Shown: one piece after another, positions 14,994 to 23,205 of the stretch
Layout: the number at the start of each line of letters is the position of its first letter
Position numbering within the stretch: position 1 is the stretch's first letter
Source: a virus
Length of the DNA stretch: 64,000 nt
IMG/VR virus record: IMGVR_UViG_3300047157_000197
Location: 1-64,000 of that record
Strand: one strand, 5' to 3'
Notes under the pieces: generated by a model
The model's database searches: none
What the model saw: the letters and a program-made list of their open reading frames with translations, nothing else
Told to the model about the DNA's origin: nothing
Program-made: the position numbers and the translations under genes

Positions 14994-15182
14994 ATGAGAA
15001 AATTAACATACAAAATAACAGAAGTATCTAATACTTATGGATTAGAGTTTATTACCGATAGAAGTGATAAATGGACTAAAGAACAATATACAAGAAATAG
15101 AAAACCATTAACAATGGAATTAATTAGTGATGAAACCACAAAAGAAAAAGAACCAATATCAAGAAAAATTAAGTTGGGATGA
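14994..15182 (+). CDS. Hypothetical protein, 62 aa
   Basis: Polar and basic, no recognised domain. Starts about 10 bases after the expected transcription start. Its stop overlaps an out-of-frame ATG; the next real start is at 15184. Confidence 0.6.
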   Translation: MRKLTYKITEVSNTYGLEFITDRSDKWTKEQYTRNRKPLTMELISDETTKEKEPISRKIKLG

Positions 15183-15183
15183 T

Positions 15184-15303
15184 ATGTCATATGGTGAGGC
15201 TTCTCATCATATTGGTAAAAAGACAACTGAGAAGGTTCACAAATCTCAAAAACAATATTCAAGAAAACCCAAACACAAAAACAGATTTACAGATGATGAA
15301 TAA
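15184..15303 (+). CDS. Hypothetical basic peptide, 39 aa
   Basis: His- and Lys-rich, starting one base after the previous stop and overlapping the next start by 8 bases, which fits a coupled operon. It occupies what an alternative reading would take as an N-terminal extension of the DUF6580 gene. Confidence 0.5.
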   Translation: MSYGEASHHIGKKTTEKVHKSQKQYSRKPKHKNRFTDDE

Positions 15304-15787
15304 AAGACAGCTATTAATTATTGGATTTATTCTTATGGCAATAATAGTGAGAGTATTACCACATCCACCTAATGTTACACCAATACTTGCAATCGCTTTA
15401 TTTGGTGGAACTACATTTAAAAACAAATGGCTTGGTGTGTTACTACCTCTGATAGCAATGGGAATATCTGATATGTATTTAGGTTTTTATAGTATCTCTT
15501 ATTGGGTATATGGTTCGTTCTTTCTTGTTAGTATGTTAGGAACATATTGGAAAAAGATAGGGGTTAAGAATGTACTTATATCATCTTTAATCTTTTTTAT
15601 AATTACCAACTTTGGAGTTTGGTTAGGTGGTTATCCAAAAACAATAGAAGGGTTTTTACTTTGTTATACAATGGCAATACCTTTCTTTATAAACTCTATA
15701 TTAGGAAATTTATTTTTCAGTTATCTATTAAAGTATTCATTTAGATATTCTGAAAAGAAACTTATGCTCGGTTCGTCTATCGGTTAG
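15296..15787 (+). CDS. DUF6580-like membrane protein
   Basis: About 163 residues and five hydrophobic helices. RVLPHPPNVTPILAIALFGG, then SDMYLG, and FFIITNFGVWLGG are the hallmark segments of DUF6580, a Bacteroidetes family resembling the substrate-binding subunit of ECF vitamin transporters. The start at 15296 is chosen because the conserved part begins there; longer in-frame starts would add a hydrophilic tail overlapping two other genes. The last seven codons run into the tRNA-Glu gene at 15766, so the normal C-terminus has probably been replaced. Host-derived in appearance. Confidence 0.7.
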   Translation: MNKRQLLIIGFILMAIIVRVLPHPPNVTPILAIALFGGTTFKNKWLGVLLPLIAMGISDMYLGFYSISYWVYGSFFLVSMLGTYWKKIGVKNVLISSLIFFIITNFGVWLGGYPKTIEGFLLCYTMAIPFFINSILGNLFFSYLLKYSFRYSEKKLMLGSSIG

Positions 15788-15837
15788 GACCTCAGGTTTT
15801 CATCCTGGTAAGAGGGGTTCGATTCCCCTACCGAGTA
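15766..15837 (+). tRNA. tRNA-Glu (UUC)
   Basis: Acceptor GCTCGGT pairs with ACCGAGT (first pair G-U). The anticodon loop is TTTTCAT on a TCAGG/CCTGG stem, and the T-arm is AGGGG-TTCGATT-CCCCT. CCA is not encoded. Its first 22 bases overlap the end of the DUF6580-like gene. Confidence 0.9.
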
Positions 15838-15884
15838 CAACTATTGTTCATTGAAATATTGTTTAATTAAATAAAAATAAAATT

Positions 15885-16244
15885 ATGGAAACACTTTATA
15901 TTGTAATAGGTGCATTCTCATCCATTTTTATATTCCTTTTGGGATATGCGGTGAGTGGTGTGTTTAATGGAAAAAAAAGAGTAGATGAACTTGAGAAGTT
16001 CATTGATGTAACAGATGATAGAGTTACAGAAGTAGATAGAGAAAGAAACTTTTGGAAAGAAGATACTTACGCAACTCTTGAACGCTTAAACGAAGAAGAT
16101 GATAATATAAAAAAATTATTAGATTCAAGATTAGATAGATTAGAAAGTAGAATTATAGGTATGATTCCACCTACCAACGAAGAGTTGATGAAGCGAATCG
16201 AGAAAATAGAAGAAGAATCTTACAGATTAAGAATGAATATGTAA
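15885..16244 (+). CDS. Membrane-anchored coiled-coil protein, 119 aa
   Basis: One N-terminal membrane helix (about residues 4-25) followed by about 90 charged residues with heptad spacing, so it is likely a coiled coil in the cytoplasm. It lies between two tRNA genes. No family assigned. Confidence 0.65.
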   Translation: METLYIVIGAFSSIFIFLLGYAVSGVFNGKKRVDELEKFIDVTDDRVTEVDRERNFWKEDTYATLERLNEEDDNIKKLLDSRLDRLESRIIGMIPPTNEELMKRIEKIEEESYRLRMNM

Positions 16245-16267
16245 GATATTAAATTGAACAATAGTTA

Positions 16268-16353
<86 letters not shown>

Positions 16354-16357
16354 AAAA

Positions 16358-16431
16358 GGGGAATTAGCTCAGTTGGCTAGAGCACTACGCTTGCACCGTA
16401 GGGGTCATCGGTTCGAATCCGATATTCTCCA
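16358..16431 (+). tRNA. tRNA-Ala (UGC)
   Basis: Acceptor GGGGAAT/ATTCTCC with one G-U pair, D-arm GCTC/GAGC, anticodon arm CTACG-CTTGCAC-CGTAG with anticodon TGC, and T-arm ATCGG-TTCGAAT-CCGAT. It begins 5 bases after tRNA-Ser. Confidence 0.9.
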
Positions 16432-16472
16432 CAATGGTGGTATCACCACTAATTAATAATAATAATAAAAAC

Positions 16473-16943
16473 ATGAGTAAATTAAAAGAAAAGTTTGGTA
16501 AATACTTTCAATTCAAAAATACCACAAATGGAACTGATTACTTTTTAAGAGGATTGGCACTAATATTATTCATCATTCCAATAGGAATATGTATAGGAAT
16601 AGGAATCGCATTACTTCCATCTAATCCAGCAATCGCAGGATTATTAGTTGGGTTAGGTGTATTGGGTGTTATACCAATGATATGGTTTTCACTAGCAACT
16701 ACTTACAAAAGAATCAATGCATTCTTTCCTGGTAAAGCTGGATGGTTAGTAGCAATAACAATTTTATATTCTTTTATCTTAGAAGCATTTAATCCTCAGA
16801 ATGTATTAAATACGTTGGATACACCAGCACCAACTTTACCTAATGGAGATTACATTACTTATTTAGTATTAGCAATACCTTCATTAGTGTGGAGTTTATA
16901 TTTACTATTTGGTAATTCAAAAGTTAAAAAACATATTGGATAA
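16473..16943 (+). CDS. Membrane protein, DUF805-like
   Basis: About 156 residues with four hydrophobic helices. TYKRINAFFPGKAGW sits where DUF805 proteins carry their conserved R-x(3-8)-GW turn, and the helix order fits. The ATG at 16473 is chosen; upstream in-frame codons lie in the tRNA-Ala region. Overlaps the next start by one base. Confidence 0.6.
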   Translation: MSKLKEKFGKYFQFKNTTNGTDYFLRGLALILFIIPIGICIGIGIALLPSNPAIAGLLVGLGVLGVIPMIWFSLATTYKRINAFFPGKAGWLVAITILYSFILEAFNPQNVLNTLDTPAPTLPNGDYITYLVLAIPSLVWSLYLLFGNSKVKKHIG

Positions 16944-17320
16944 TGAATAAGGTATTCTTATTTATATTACTTCTAACTTCTTCCTTACTTAGTTCACAAA
17001 ACTTTGTTGGGGAGAATTTTAGGTTATCAACGGATAGTGGTAACGTAGTAATTACATTTGAGGACCAAAATTCTGATGGAACTTATATTGGTGGTGTACT
17101 AACTAAATCATTTGGAAAACTTACAATTACAAAAAAAGAATTCCAAACTAAGTTTATTCCTAATCTAAAAAAGATTAGTGGTAAAAAAGATTATGAGATA
17201 GTAGAAGGTTCATATCGATTAGATAAATACTCGTTTGATACAGAGAGTGTATTTATACAAGTAGGTAATAAGATAGGTTCTATTACAACAAAAGAAATTA
17301 AAAAGTTAAGAAAACTATAA
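16943..17320 (+). CDS. Exported protein of unknown function, 125 aa
   Basis: Signal peptide at residues 1-19 ending LLSSQ, as in many flavobacterial secreted proteins, followed by a beta-rich domain without recognisable motifs. Probably periplasmic or surface-located in the infected host. Shares this design with the 133-aa protein at 8510. Confidence 0.65.
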   Translation: MNKVFLFILLLTSSLLSSQNFVGENFRLSTDSGNVVITFEDQNSDGTYIGGVLTKSFGKLTITKKEFQTKFIPNLKKISGKKDYEIVEGSYRLDKYSFDTESVFIQVGNKIGSITTKEIKKLRKL

Positions 17321-17326
17321 AACTAA

Positions 17327-17401
17327 GCCTTTGTAGCTCAGCTGGCTAGAGCATCTGCATTTGTAATCAGAATGTCGTGGGTTCGAGTCCCTCCAAAGGC
17401 T
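17327..17401 (+). tRNA. tRNA-Thr (UGU) with irregular anticodon stem
   Basis: Acceptor GCCTTTG/CAAAGGC pairs perfectly and the D-arm is GCTC/GAGC. The anticodon loop TTTGTAA gives UGU. The anticodon stem pairs TCTG with CAGA, but an extra C is bulged before the closing A-T pair, and the T-stem GTGGG/CCCTC has one T-T mismatch. It may be active, may need special folding, or may be decaying. Confidence 0.75.
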
Positions 17402-17424
17402 CAATAATAATTTAAACAAAGTAA

Positions 17425-17622
17425 ATGAAAGATAAGATAGTATTTCTTTTATCGGTAGGTATAATCGTTTTACTTGGAATGTTAATAATAGGAGATTTTA
17501 TTATTTCTTTAAAAGAAAACAGACCAGTAGATGAATCAATTATACATTTGATACAAATATCAATTACAGGTATAATAGGAATATTAGGAACTTATTTTGG
17601 AATGAAAAACAAAAACAAATAA
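17425..17622 (+). CDS. Two-helix membrane protein, holin-like
   Basis: 65 residues: helices at about 5-28 and 42-60, charged linker ENRPVDES and a lysine-rich end. GIIGILGTYFGMK recalls small phage membrane proteins sometimes annotated as holins. No lysis gene is adjacent, so the role is a guess. Confidence 0.6.
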   Translation: MKDKIVFLLSVGIIVLLGMLIIGDFIISLKENRPVDESIIHLIQISITGIIGILGTYFGMKNKNK

Positions 17623-17625
17623 ATT

Positions 17626-17862
17626 ATGGCAAATCCAATAGTATGTCTTGAAGCAATCAACAAAGTAAAATCCTCAGTTCAAGGGAATGACCCAAGAACT
17701 TGGATGAAAGCCTGTGCAATAGAAACCTTACTAAAAGGTAAAAGTGGTAAACATTTTAAAAATTGTTTAATAGGTAAAATGGAATCTACTGCTCATCATA
17801 TCGAAGACCCTGCTGGTTATGCAGATGAATTGTATAATAAGATTAAGGGAGCTTGTAGTTAA
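17626..17862 (+). CDS. Hypothetical Cys-containing protein, 78 aa
   Basis: Small helical protein with four Cys residues (C7, one in KACAIE, one in KNCLIG, and the penultimate residue). Disulfides or metal binding are possible. Starts 3 bases after the preceding membrane gene. Confidence 0.65.
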   Translation: MANPIVCLEAINKVKSSVQGNDPRTWMKACAIETLLKGKSGKHFKNCLIGKMESTAHHIEDPAGYADELYNKIKGACS

Positions 17863-17868
17863 ATAAAA

Positions 17869-18075
17869 ATGGTATTTCCTTCATATAAAAGACCGATAGA
17901 ATATATTAATAAGAAACCTTTTCTTATTCATTCTATTATGCCTATTGATAGAGTTAGGAACGCTAACATGGTTAAAGAATGGTTAGGAGTTGATACTGTA
18001 TTTAAAGTACATTCAAAAGGAGTGTACTATTTTTGTGAAGAAATAAAAGAACCCGAATGGGAAAATATAGATTAA
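17869..18075 (+). CDS. Hypothetical protein, 68 aa
   Basis: Basic and aromatic-rich; no recognised family. Sits in the same run as the dCMP deaminase gene, separated by 13 bases. Confidence 0.6.
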   Translation: MVFPSYKRPIEYINKKPFLIHSIMPIDRVRNANMVKEWLGVDTVFKVHSKGVYYFCEEIKEPEWENID

Positions 18076-18088
18076 ATACTTATATAAT

Positions 18089-18547
18089 ATGAGATGGGTA
18101 GAATACTTTAGAAACTTGGCACACCAAGTAAAACTTAAATCAAAAGATGAAAGCACACAGATAGGTGCAATTATCGTTGGTAAAGATAAAGAAATTGTAT
18201 CTACTGGATATAACTCATTCCCACGAGGATTGACAGATGATATTAAATCAAGACAAGAACGACCTGAAAAATATTATTGGTTTGAACATGCTGAAAGAAA
18301 TGCAATATACAATGCTGCAAGAATAGGAGTATCTACTAAAGGAACTACTATGTATCTTAGTTGTGGAATCCCATGTGTAGATTGTGCAAGAGGAATCATA
18401 AATGCTGGTATCACAAGAATCTTTTGTGAACGAGGTGTTACCACTAAAGGAAAACATTGGGAAGAAAATTACCACAGAAGCTTCGATATGTTAGAAGAAG
18501 CAGAAATAAATGTTCAATTTTATGACAATGAATATGGAGGGTTGTAA
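18089..18547 (+). CDS. Deoxycytidylate (dCMP) deaminase
   Basis: Converts dCMP to dUMP, the substrate of thymidylate synthase. The zinc site is complete: His67-Ala-Glu69 (HAERNA) and Cys96-x2-Cys99 (PCVDC). Its 152 residues and the N-terminal STQIGAIIV match phage and cellular dCMP deaminases. It complements ThyA at 37156 and the nucleotidase at 28170 in remodelling the host nucleotide pool. The Glu69 proton shuttle is present, so it should be active. Confidence 0.9.
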   Translation: MRWVEYFRNLAHQVKLKSKDESTQIGAIIVGKDKEIVSTGYNSFPRGLTDDIKSRQERPEKYYWFEHAERNAIYNAARIGVSTKGTTMYLSCGIPCVDCARGIINAGITRIFCERGVTTKGKHWEENYHRSFDMLEEAEINVQFYDNEYGGL

Positions 18548-18560
18548 TACTTATAATTAT

Positions 18561-18569
18561 AAAGGAGGT
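18561..18569 (+). promoter_or_regulatory. Consensus Shine-Dalgarno site
   Basis: AAAGGAGGT lies 7 bases before the ATG at 18577. Most genes here have A-rich leaders without such a site, so this one stands out and fixes the start of the 53-aa gene. Confidence 0.6.
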
Positions 18570-18576
18570 ATTCACT

Positions 18577-18738
18577 ATGTCAACATGCTCAAAGTACACA
18601 GAAGAACTATTACACAAATCCCATTCACTTGGTATAATCGATGATGTATATTCTTTATCTAAAGAAATTAGAGAACAAGATACACGAATAGATTTTGATT
18701 GTGCTATTGAAAAGGCATTCAATCATCTTACCAAGTAA
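18577..18738 (+). CDS. Hypothetical protein, 53 aa
   Basis: Small, charged and helical, supported mainly by the strong ribosome-binding site upstream. Function unknown. It ends just before the late promoter at 18749. Confidence 0.6.
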   Translation: MSTCSKYTEELLHKSHSLGIIDDVYSLSKEIREQDTRIDFDCAIEKAFNHLTK

Positions 18739-18748
18739 TTTCTTTTAA

Positions 18749-18759
18749 TATATTTATAT
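18749..18759 (+). promoter_or_regulatory. Late promoter motif TATATTTATAT
   Basis: Exact match, 16 bases before the ATG of the 321-aa protein, the same distance as at 6076. Confidence 0.7.
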
Positions 18760-18775
18760 TAAAGAAAACCGCATA

Positions 18776-19741
18776 ATGGCTCGTACAGAAATAAATAGTG
18801 GAGATTCTAATAGCTCAACACAAACTACTATCTTAAATAACTTAAGACCAGAGCAGGGTATAACAGAACCAATACAACCAACTGATAGTAATTCCACAGA
18901 CACTTCTAATACAAACACCCCACCAACACCATCAACAGGTTTAGATATTACAAACATAACCGCAACCGAAGTTGTGGGAATGAGTAGTTTACCTTACGTT
19001 CAACAACCATATCCATTTGAGGTAGGAATAGACCCATCTTCAAAATACATAGTTTCTAATGATGCAATAAAATTTACAGGAAAATATGATGAAAATTTTA
19101 TAAAGTTCAAAACATATTCAATTGATGATATTCTTTCTTTAGATATAGCTGAATATCCAACTAGTTTTAATTTTATAGTAGAGTTTATAGATGATGCAAC
19201 ACGAGAGTTTTGGTCATCACCAGATTTAGTAGCTCAACTAAAAGCAGAAAAACAAGCAGGAAACCCATATACTAATAGAAGAACAGTGCCTATTATTCAA
19301 TTTGATTTTAAATTTATAAAAAACTATGGTATAGGTGAACAGTTTAAAATACCAGAAGATTATGCAGAAGTTGAAGTTCTCTCTACAATTACTTCAAAAG
19401 AAGATGTCTTGAAACATATAAACTGGTTAGTAAGTAGTGATACTTCTTTACGACCTGCTAGTGAAATGGGAAGTTGGGAATTACAACTTACAGAAACTTT
19501 AGGAATGGACCATTCCAAGGAATTGGATGCATTAAATTCAAAACTTATAAACGAAGAATCAAATATATCAGAAAATATAAGACCAGATGATTATGATGAT
19601 AGTGATACAGCCACAAATTCTTTTATAGAATTTTCTCCATTTGGTGTACCTGGTCAAAGAGCACATGAACGTAGAAGATATGAAGGTACATTATATAGAT
19701 GGAGTAAGATTAACAATACTTGGTTTATTATAACGGAATGA
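18776..19741 (+). CDS. Probable virion protein of unknown function, 321 aa
   Basis: Residues 1-60 are Ser/Thr/Asn/Pro-rich and probably disordered; the rest is a mixed alpha/beta domain ending in YRWSKINNTWFIITE. The late promoter directly upstream argues for a structural or assembly role. No T4 counterpart is recognised. Confidence 0.6.
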   Translation: MARTEINSGDSNSSTQTTILNNLRPEQGITEPIQPTDSNSTDTSNTNTPPTPSTGLDITNITATEVVGMSSLPYVQQPYPFEVGIDPSSKYIVSNDAIKFTGKYDENFIKFKTYSIDDILSLDIAEYPTSFNFIVEFIDDATREFWSSPDLVAQLKAEKQAGNPYTNRRTVPIIQFDFKFIKNYGIGEQFKIPEDYAEVEVLSTITSKEDVLKHINWLVSSDTSLRPASEMGSWELQLTETLGMDHSKELDALNSKLINEESNISENIRPDDYDDSDTATNSFIEFSPFGVPGQRAHERRRYEGTLYRWSKINNTWFIITE

Positions 19742-19742
19742 T

Positions 19743-20090
19743 ATGGTTAATAACAACTTATTAGCAACAACGTCTTGGAGAAATTATTTACTTCCAAGAA
19801 ATCAACGCGTTACAAACTTTTTAAAATCGCGTGGGTCTGATGTATTTTGGCAAATATGTCAAAACATACATGAAGCATATAGAGATAAGAAAAGTGAATT
19901 AATGATGTTGATACATCCAAACTTATCACACGCAATATTAATACCAGAAAAAGATTATATTGAAGTAATTAATCTTGCACTAAAACATTTTACAGAAGAT
20001 GAGAATTATGAAAAGTGTATTAAAATTAATACTATAAAAATAGATATAACAACAAAAACAAAAGTTATTTCAGATATATCTTTATTATAA
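19743..20090 (+). CDS. Hypothetical protein, 115 aa
   Basis: Helical, aromatic N-terminal half (WRNYLLPRNQR). It follows the probable virion gene by one base and is therefore likely expressed late. No family recognised. Confidence 0.6.
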   Translation: MVNNNLLATTSWRNYLLPRNQRVTNFLKSRGSDVFWQICQNIHEAYRDKKSELMMLIHPNLSHAILIPEKDYIEVINLALKHFTEDENYEKCIKINTIKIDITTKTKVISDISLL

Positions 20091-20098
20091 TACAAAAC

Positions 20099-20644
20099 AT
20101 GGTTTTACAAAAAATATTATTTTCTAAAGAGGAATGTAATAAAATATTATCTTTTTCTAAAAGTTTTAAACAATCAACTGTTACCACTACATCTACATCT
20201 AATTCCCCCCACAAATTCACAATCTCTTATAACAAAGAACATAGAGATTCACTAACATCTAATGTTGATTGTCTTGAAATTGGAAAAATTATATTACCTA
20301 AAATCTCTTTATTGGATGATACTATAATATCAACACCTACAATAAACATGAATATAGTAAAGTATGAAGAAGGTCATTACTTTAAAAAACACCAAGATAG
20401 AAGTAGTGATAATTATTTTGAAAGAAAAAAAACATTAGTAGTACAACTATCCGAAGAAGATACATATAAAGGTGGTTCTTTACGAGTTTGGGAAAATGAA
20501 AAAAATCCATATATAACTGCTTCAAAGAAAATAGGAAACACAATTATATTTGATTCTGGTCATTATCATGAAGTTACTACATTGGAAGTAGGAACTCGAT
20601 ATGCATTGATATGTTGGTTAGAACCTAATAATTTAAAAAAGTAG
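20099..20644 (+). CDS. 2OG-Fe(II) oxygenase (prolyl-4-hydroxylase-like), second copy
   Basis: The iron ligands are His98-x-Asp100 (KHQDR) and a distal His at 155 or 157 (GHYHEVT), with GGSLRVW and the closing Arg in TRYALICW completing the fold. At 181 residues it is close to a minimal P4H-type domain, unlike the longer relative at 7429. It lies between late-promoter genes, so hydroxylation of a virion or host-surface protein is one idea. A role in DNA base modification is another. Confidence 0.85.
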   Translation: MVLQKILFSKEECNKILSFSKSFKQSTVTTTSTSNSPHKFTISYNKEHRDSLTSNVDCLEIGKIILPKISLLDDTIISTPTINMNIVKYEEGHYFKKHQDRSSDNYFERKKTLVVQLSEEDTYKGGSLRVWENEKNPYITASKKIGNTIIFDSGHYHEVTTLEVGTRYALICWLEPNNLKK

Positions 20645-20682
20645 TTTTCTTTTGTTTAATAAACACCAAAAGTTATTTTAAT

Positions 20683-20693
20683 TATATTTATAT
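20683..20693 (+). promoter_or_regulatory. Late promoter motif TATATTTATAT
   Basis: Exact match, 33 bases before the start of the tandem-Hint protein gene. Confidence 0.7.
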
Positions 20694-20726
20694 ACAAACG
20701 ATAAACATTACAAAAGGAAATAAATA

Positions 20727-23021
20727 ATGAAAGGAACTTTATTCTCAGCGGATTTTATAGAAGATTCAAGCTCAAACCTTAGATTATTAGAATTAAATAC
20801 CGATACTGGTTTTATATCAAATACATTAGATACACGATTTGATTTTACAGCTTTCAACACAGTACTATCAACAAATAATATAACAGAGCTAGTTATTGTT
20901 TATAAAGATTTTCAAAAAAACTTTGTAACAACACTTGAATCATATATACAATCCAACGCAACATTTATAACAACAGTTACAAAACAAGTTGAGGATTCTG
21001 ATAGTATATATCCTACGGCAGTTACTGATGCTGCTGATAAGTTTATACTTAGGTTAGCATATGATGAAAACGCATTGTTTGATTCAACGTATTGTAAAGA
21101 AAGAGCAAATGTACAAAAATTATTTTATGATAATTCTGCAACAGGTTCTATACCTGAGTTTTATTATAGTGGTAGTGATTATGTTGTAAATACACTTACT
21201 AGTGATTTAAACGCACATTCAATTTTACCTGATTTAGTTGTTAAAGATAAAACAGAAACATTTAGTCCTTTAAGGTTTTTAAAACTTGGTAACGCAACAT
21301 CAGCTTCTGCAGATAGAATTAGTGATTACGTTAACAATTACATAGGAGATTCTCAAACAGTTGAAAAATTCCATTACAACAATGCAGATATTACAGCGGA
21401 TAATAAATTATCAGCTATAAGAATATTTGGGATTGTATATGGTTCAGATATTAATCATGTAGTTATTGGTCAATATAAAGTACCATCGTTTTTTGAAATA
21501 CCAACGGCCGATTCTTTATCTTATATAGAATCTAATAAATTAATAAATGAATACCAACCTAAACATTATTTTGAACTTACTTCAAATTATGTTAGACTTA
21601 CAACAGAAGATGCAATTCATAAAGATGAAGTAGTAATCACATCTACTGATGGTGAACTACAAGTAGAAAATGTAGTAACTGGTTCTCTGCTTAAATCAAT
21701 GTTTATTGCTGGGTCACCAGATACTGATGATTTAGATGTTTATAAACATTGGGTTGCAACTGGTTCTATACTTCCAAGCGGTTCGTTTGTAACACAATCA
21801 ATTGTTACTTCAGTTGAGGAAAGTTCGCTTGATAATTATGGTATGACTGGAGAAATTATATTAGCAAATGATGAAAAAATATATACATCTATAACAAAAA
21901 ATTTATTAGCATATAATACAAGTTCTAATGATTATAGATTCTTACAACAGTACGAACTAATACCATCAGAACATTTCTTAGTAGATAAAGATGATAATAA
22001 AATTAATATAGTAGCTAACAATGTTGCAGTATTAGATGATGCATCAATTGAAAATTATTATAGAATTGATGTTGAAACAACCGATTCATATTTTGTAAGT
22101 GCATCTGCAAATTCATTTATTGTTCACAATGCTCCATGTTTTATAGCAGGAACTAAAGTTCATATAGAAGAAAAAGGAATAACAAACATTGAAGATGTTG
22201 AAGTTGGAGATAAAGTTATTTCATACAACCACGATACAGACACATCAGAATATAAAGAAGTATTAAAGGTTAGAAAACAAGAAGATAAAAATGTTGTAAA
22301 ATATGTATTTGAAAATGGTACAGAATTAACAGGTACACCAGACCACCCATTGTTTGTAAATGGCAAAGGATACTCTTCATATTATCCAAAAGAAACACTT
22401 GAAGATAGTGGATTGGACGTAGAACAGATATTACTTGGTGATGAAGTTTTACATATAGATGGATATGGTGTAGTTATATCTGATATTATAGAGATAGAAG
22501 AAACACATACAGTTTATAATCTAGAAGAAGTAGAAGATAATCATAACTTTTTTGTAAACCAATTTTTGGCACACAATAGAGAAAGTTTACCTTGTTGTTT
22601 TATCGCAGGTACACAAATATCTTTATCTAATAACGATAGTAAAAATATAGAAGATATTATAATAGGTGATGAAGTAATAGGTTGGAAAGATGGTGAGTTT
22701 ACAAATGGTCTTGTAACTGAGTTAAAACCAACAATACTAGGTAACCGTTCTTTATATAATATCAACGATTTTGAATTAACATTTACAAGTGAACATCCAT
22801 TTTTAACAAAAGATGGTTGGAAATCAATTGCACCAGATAGTGGAACTGGTTATGGAATTTTAGAAGTAAATGATATTATCAATAAAGATGGTAAATGGAT
22901 TCAAATAAAAGAAATCAAAGAAGTTCAAGGAGATGCTGAATACAACACTCCAGTTTATAACTTTACAGTAAAGGATATTCGCAGTTATATTGCTGATGGT
23001 ATCGTAGTACATAACAAATAA
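20727..23021 (+). CDS. Late protein with tandem C-terminal Hint (intein-like) domains
   Basis: 764 residues. Residues 1-320 are an unrecognised probable virion domain. A first full Hint domain runs from Cys471 (CFIAGT) through TPDHPLF to His616-Asn617; a second runs from Cys624 (CFIAGT) through TSEHPFL to His762-Asn763, followed by a single Lys and the stop. Hint domains of this bacterial intein-like type cut or splice the chain at the N-terminal Cys and C-terminal Asn. A third, decayed copy may precede them: MFIAGS at 325, a PSEHFL stretch, and IVHN ending at 468. No homing-endonuclease block is seen. Since the second domain ends at the stop there is no C-extein, so cleavage rather than splicing is expected. 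Driven by a late promoter. Confidence 0.8.
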   Translation: MKGTLFSADFIEDSSSNLRLLELNTDTGFISNTLDTRFDFTAFNTVLSTNNITELVIVYKDFQKNFVTTLESYIQSNATFITTVTKQVEDSDSIYPTAVTDAADKFILRLAYDENALFDSTYCKERANVQKLFYDNSATGSIPEFYYSGSDYVVNTLTSDLNAHSILPDLVVKDKTETFSPLRFLKLGNATSASADRISDYVNNYIGDSQTVEKFHYNNADITADNKLSAIRIFGIVYGSDINHVVIGQYKVPSFFEIPTADSLSYIESNKLINEYQPKHYFELTSNYVRLTTEDAIHKDEVVITSTDGELQVENVVTGSLLKSMFIAGSPDTDDLDVYKHWVATGSILPSGSFVTQSIVTSVEESSLDNYGMTGEIILANDEKIYTSITKNLLAYNTSSNDYRFLQQYELIPSEHFLVDKDDNKINIVANNVAVLDDASIENYYRIDVETTDSYFVSASANSFIVHNAPCFIAGTKVHIEEKGITNIEDVEVGDKVISYNHDTDTSEYKEVLKVRKQEDKNVVKYVFENGTELTGTPDHPLFVNGKGYSSYYPKETLEDSGLDVEQILLGDEVLHIDGYGVVISDIIEIEETHTVYNLEEVEDNHNFFVNQFLAHNRESLPCCFIAGTQISLSNNDSKNIEDIIIGDEVIGWKDGEFTNGLVTELKPTILGNRSLYNINDFELTFTSEHPFLTKDGWKSIAPDSGTGYGILEVNDIINKDGKWIQIKEIKEVQGDAEYNTPVYNFTVKDIRSYIADGIVVHNK

Positions 23022-23036
23022 TAAATAAAAAGAAAA

Positions 23037-23186
23037 ATGGCAAATACACCTCTATCAACTTATAAGACAATACCAGTTGCTGATTTATATACACGACCTT
23101 CGAGTGCATTAACTAGTGATGAATCAACTAAAAGTGATACTATATTAAGTAATTTTTTTACTTACTTTAAAGCGAAACACTCATAA
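23037..23186 (+). CDS. Hypothetical protein, 49 aa
   Basis: Short polar protein rich in Ser and Thr, starting 15 bases after the Hint protein gene with an A-rich leader. Probably co-expressed late. No family. Confidence 0.5.
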   Translation: MANTPLSTYKTIPVADLYTRPSSALTSDESTKSDTILSNFFTYFKAKHS

Positions 23187-23205
23187 TAGAACCAAAATTC
23201 TGTTT

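Noticed and set aside
15179-15295. Longer N-terminus for the DUF6580-like protein
   Set aside because: It would overlap the end of one gene and all of the 39-aa gene in other frames, and the conserved family sequence begins only at 15296.
20727-23021. Classical splicing intein
   Set aside because: The second domain ends one residue before the stop, no endonuclease is present and Arg follows the first Asn, so ordinary protein splicing with a C-extein is not supported.
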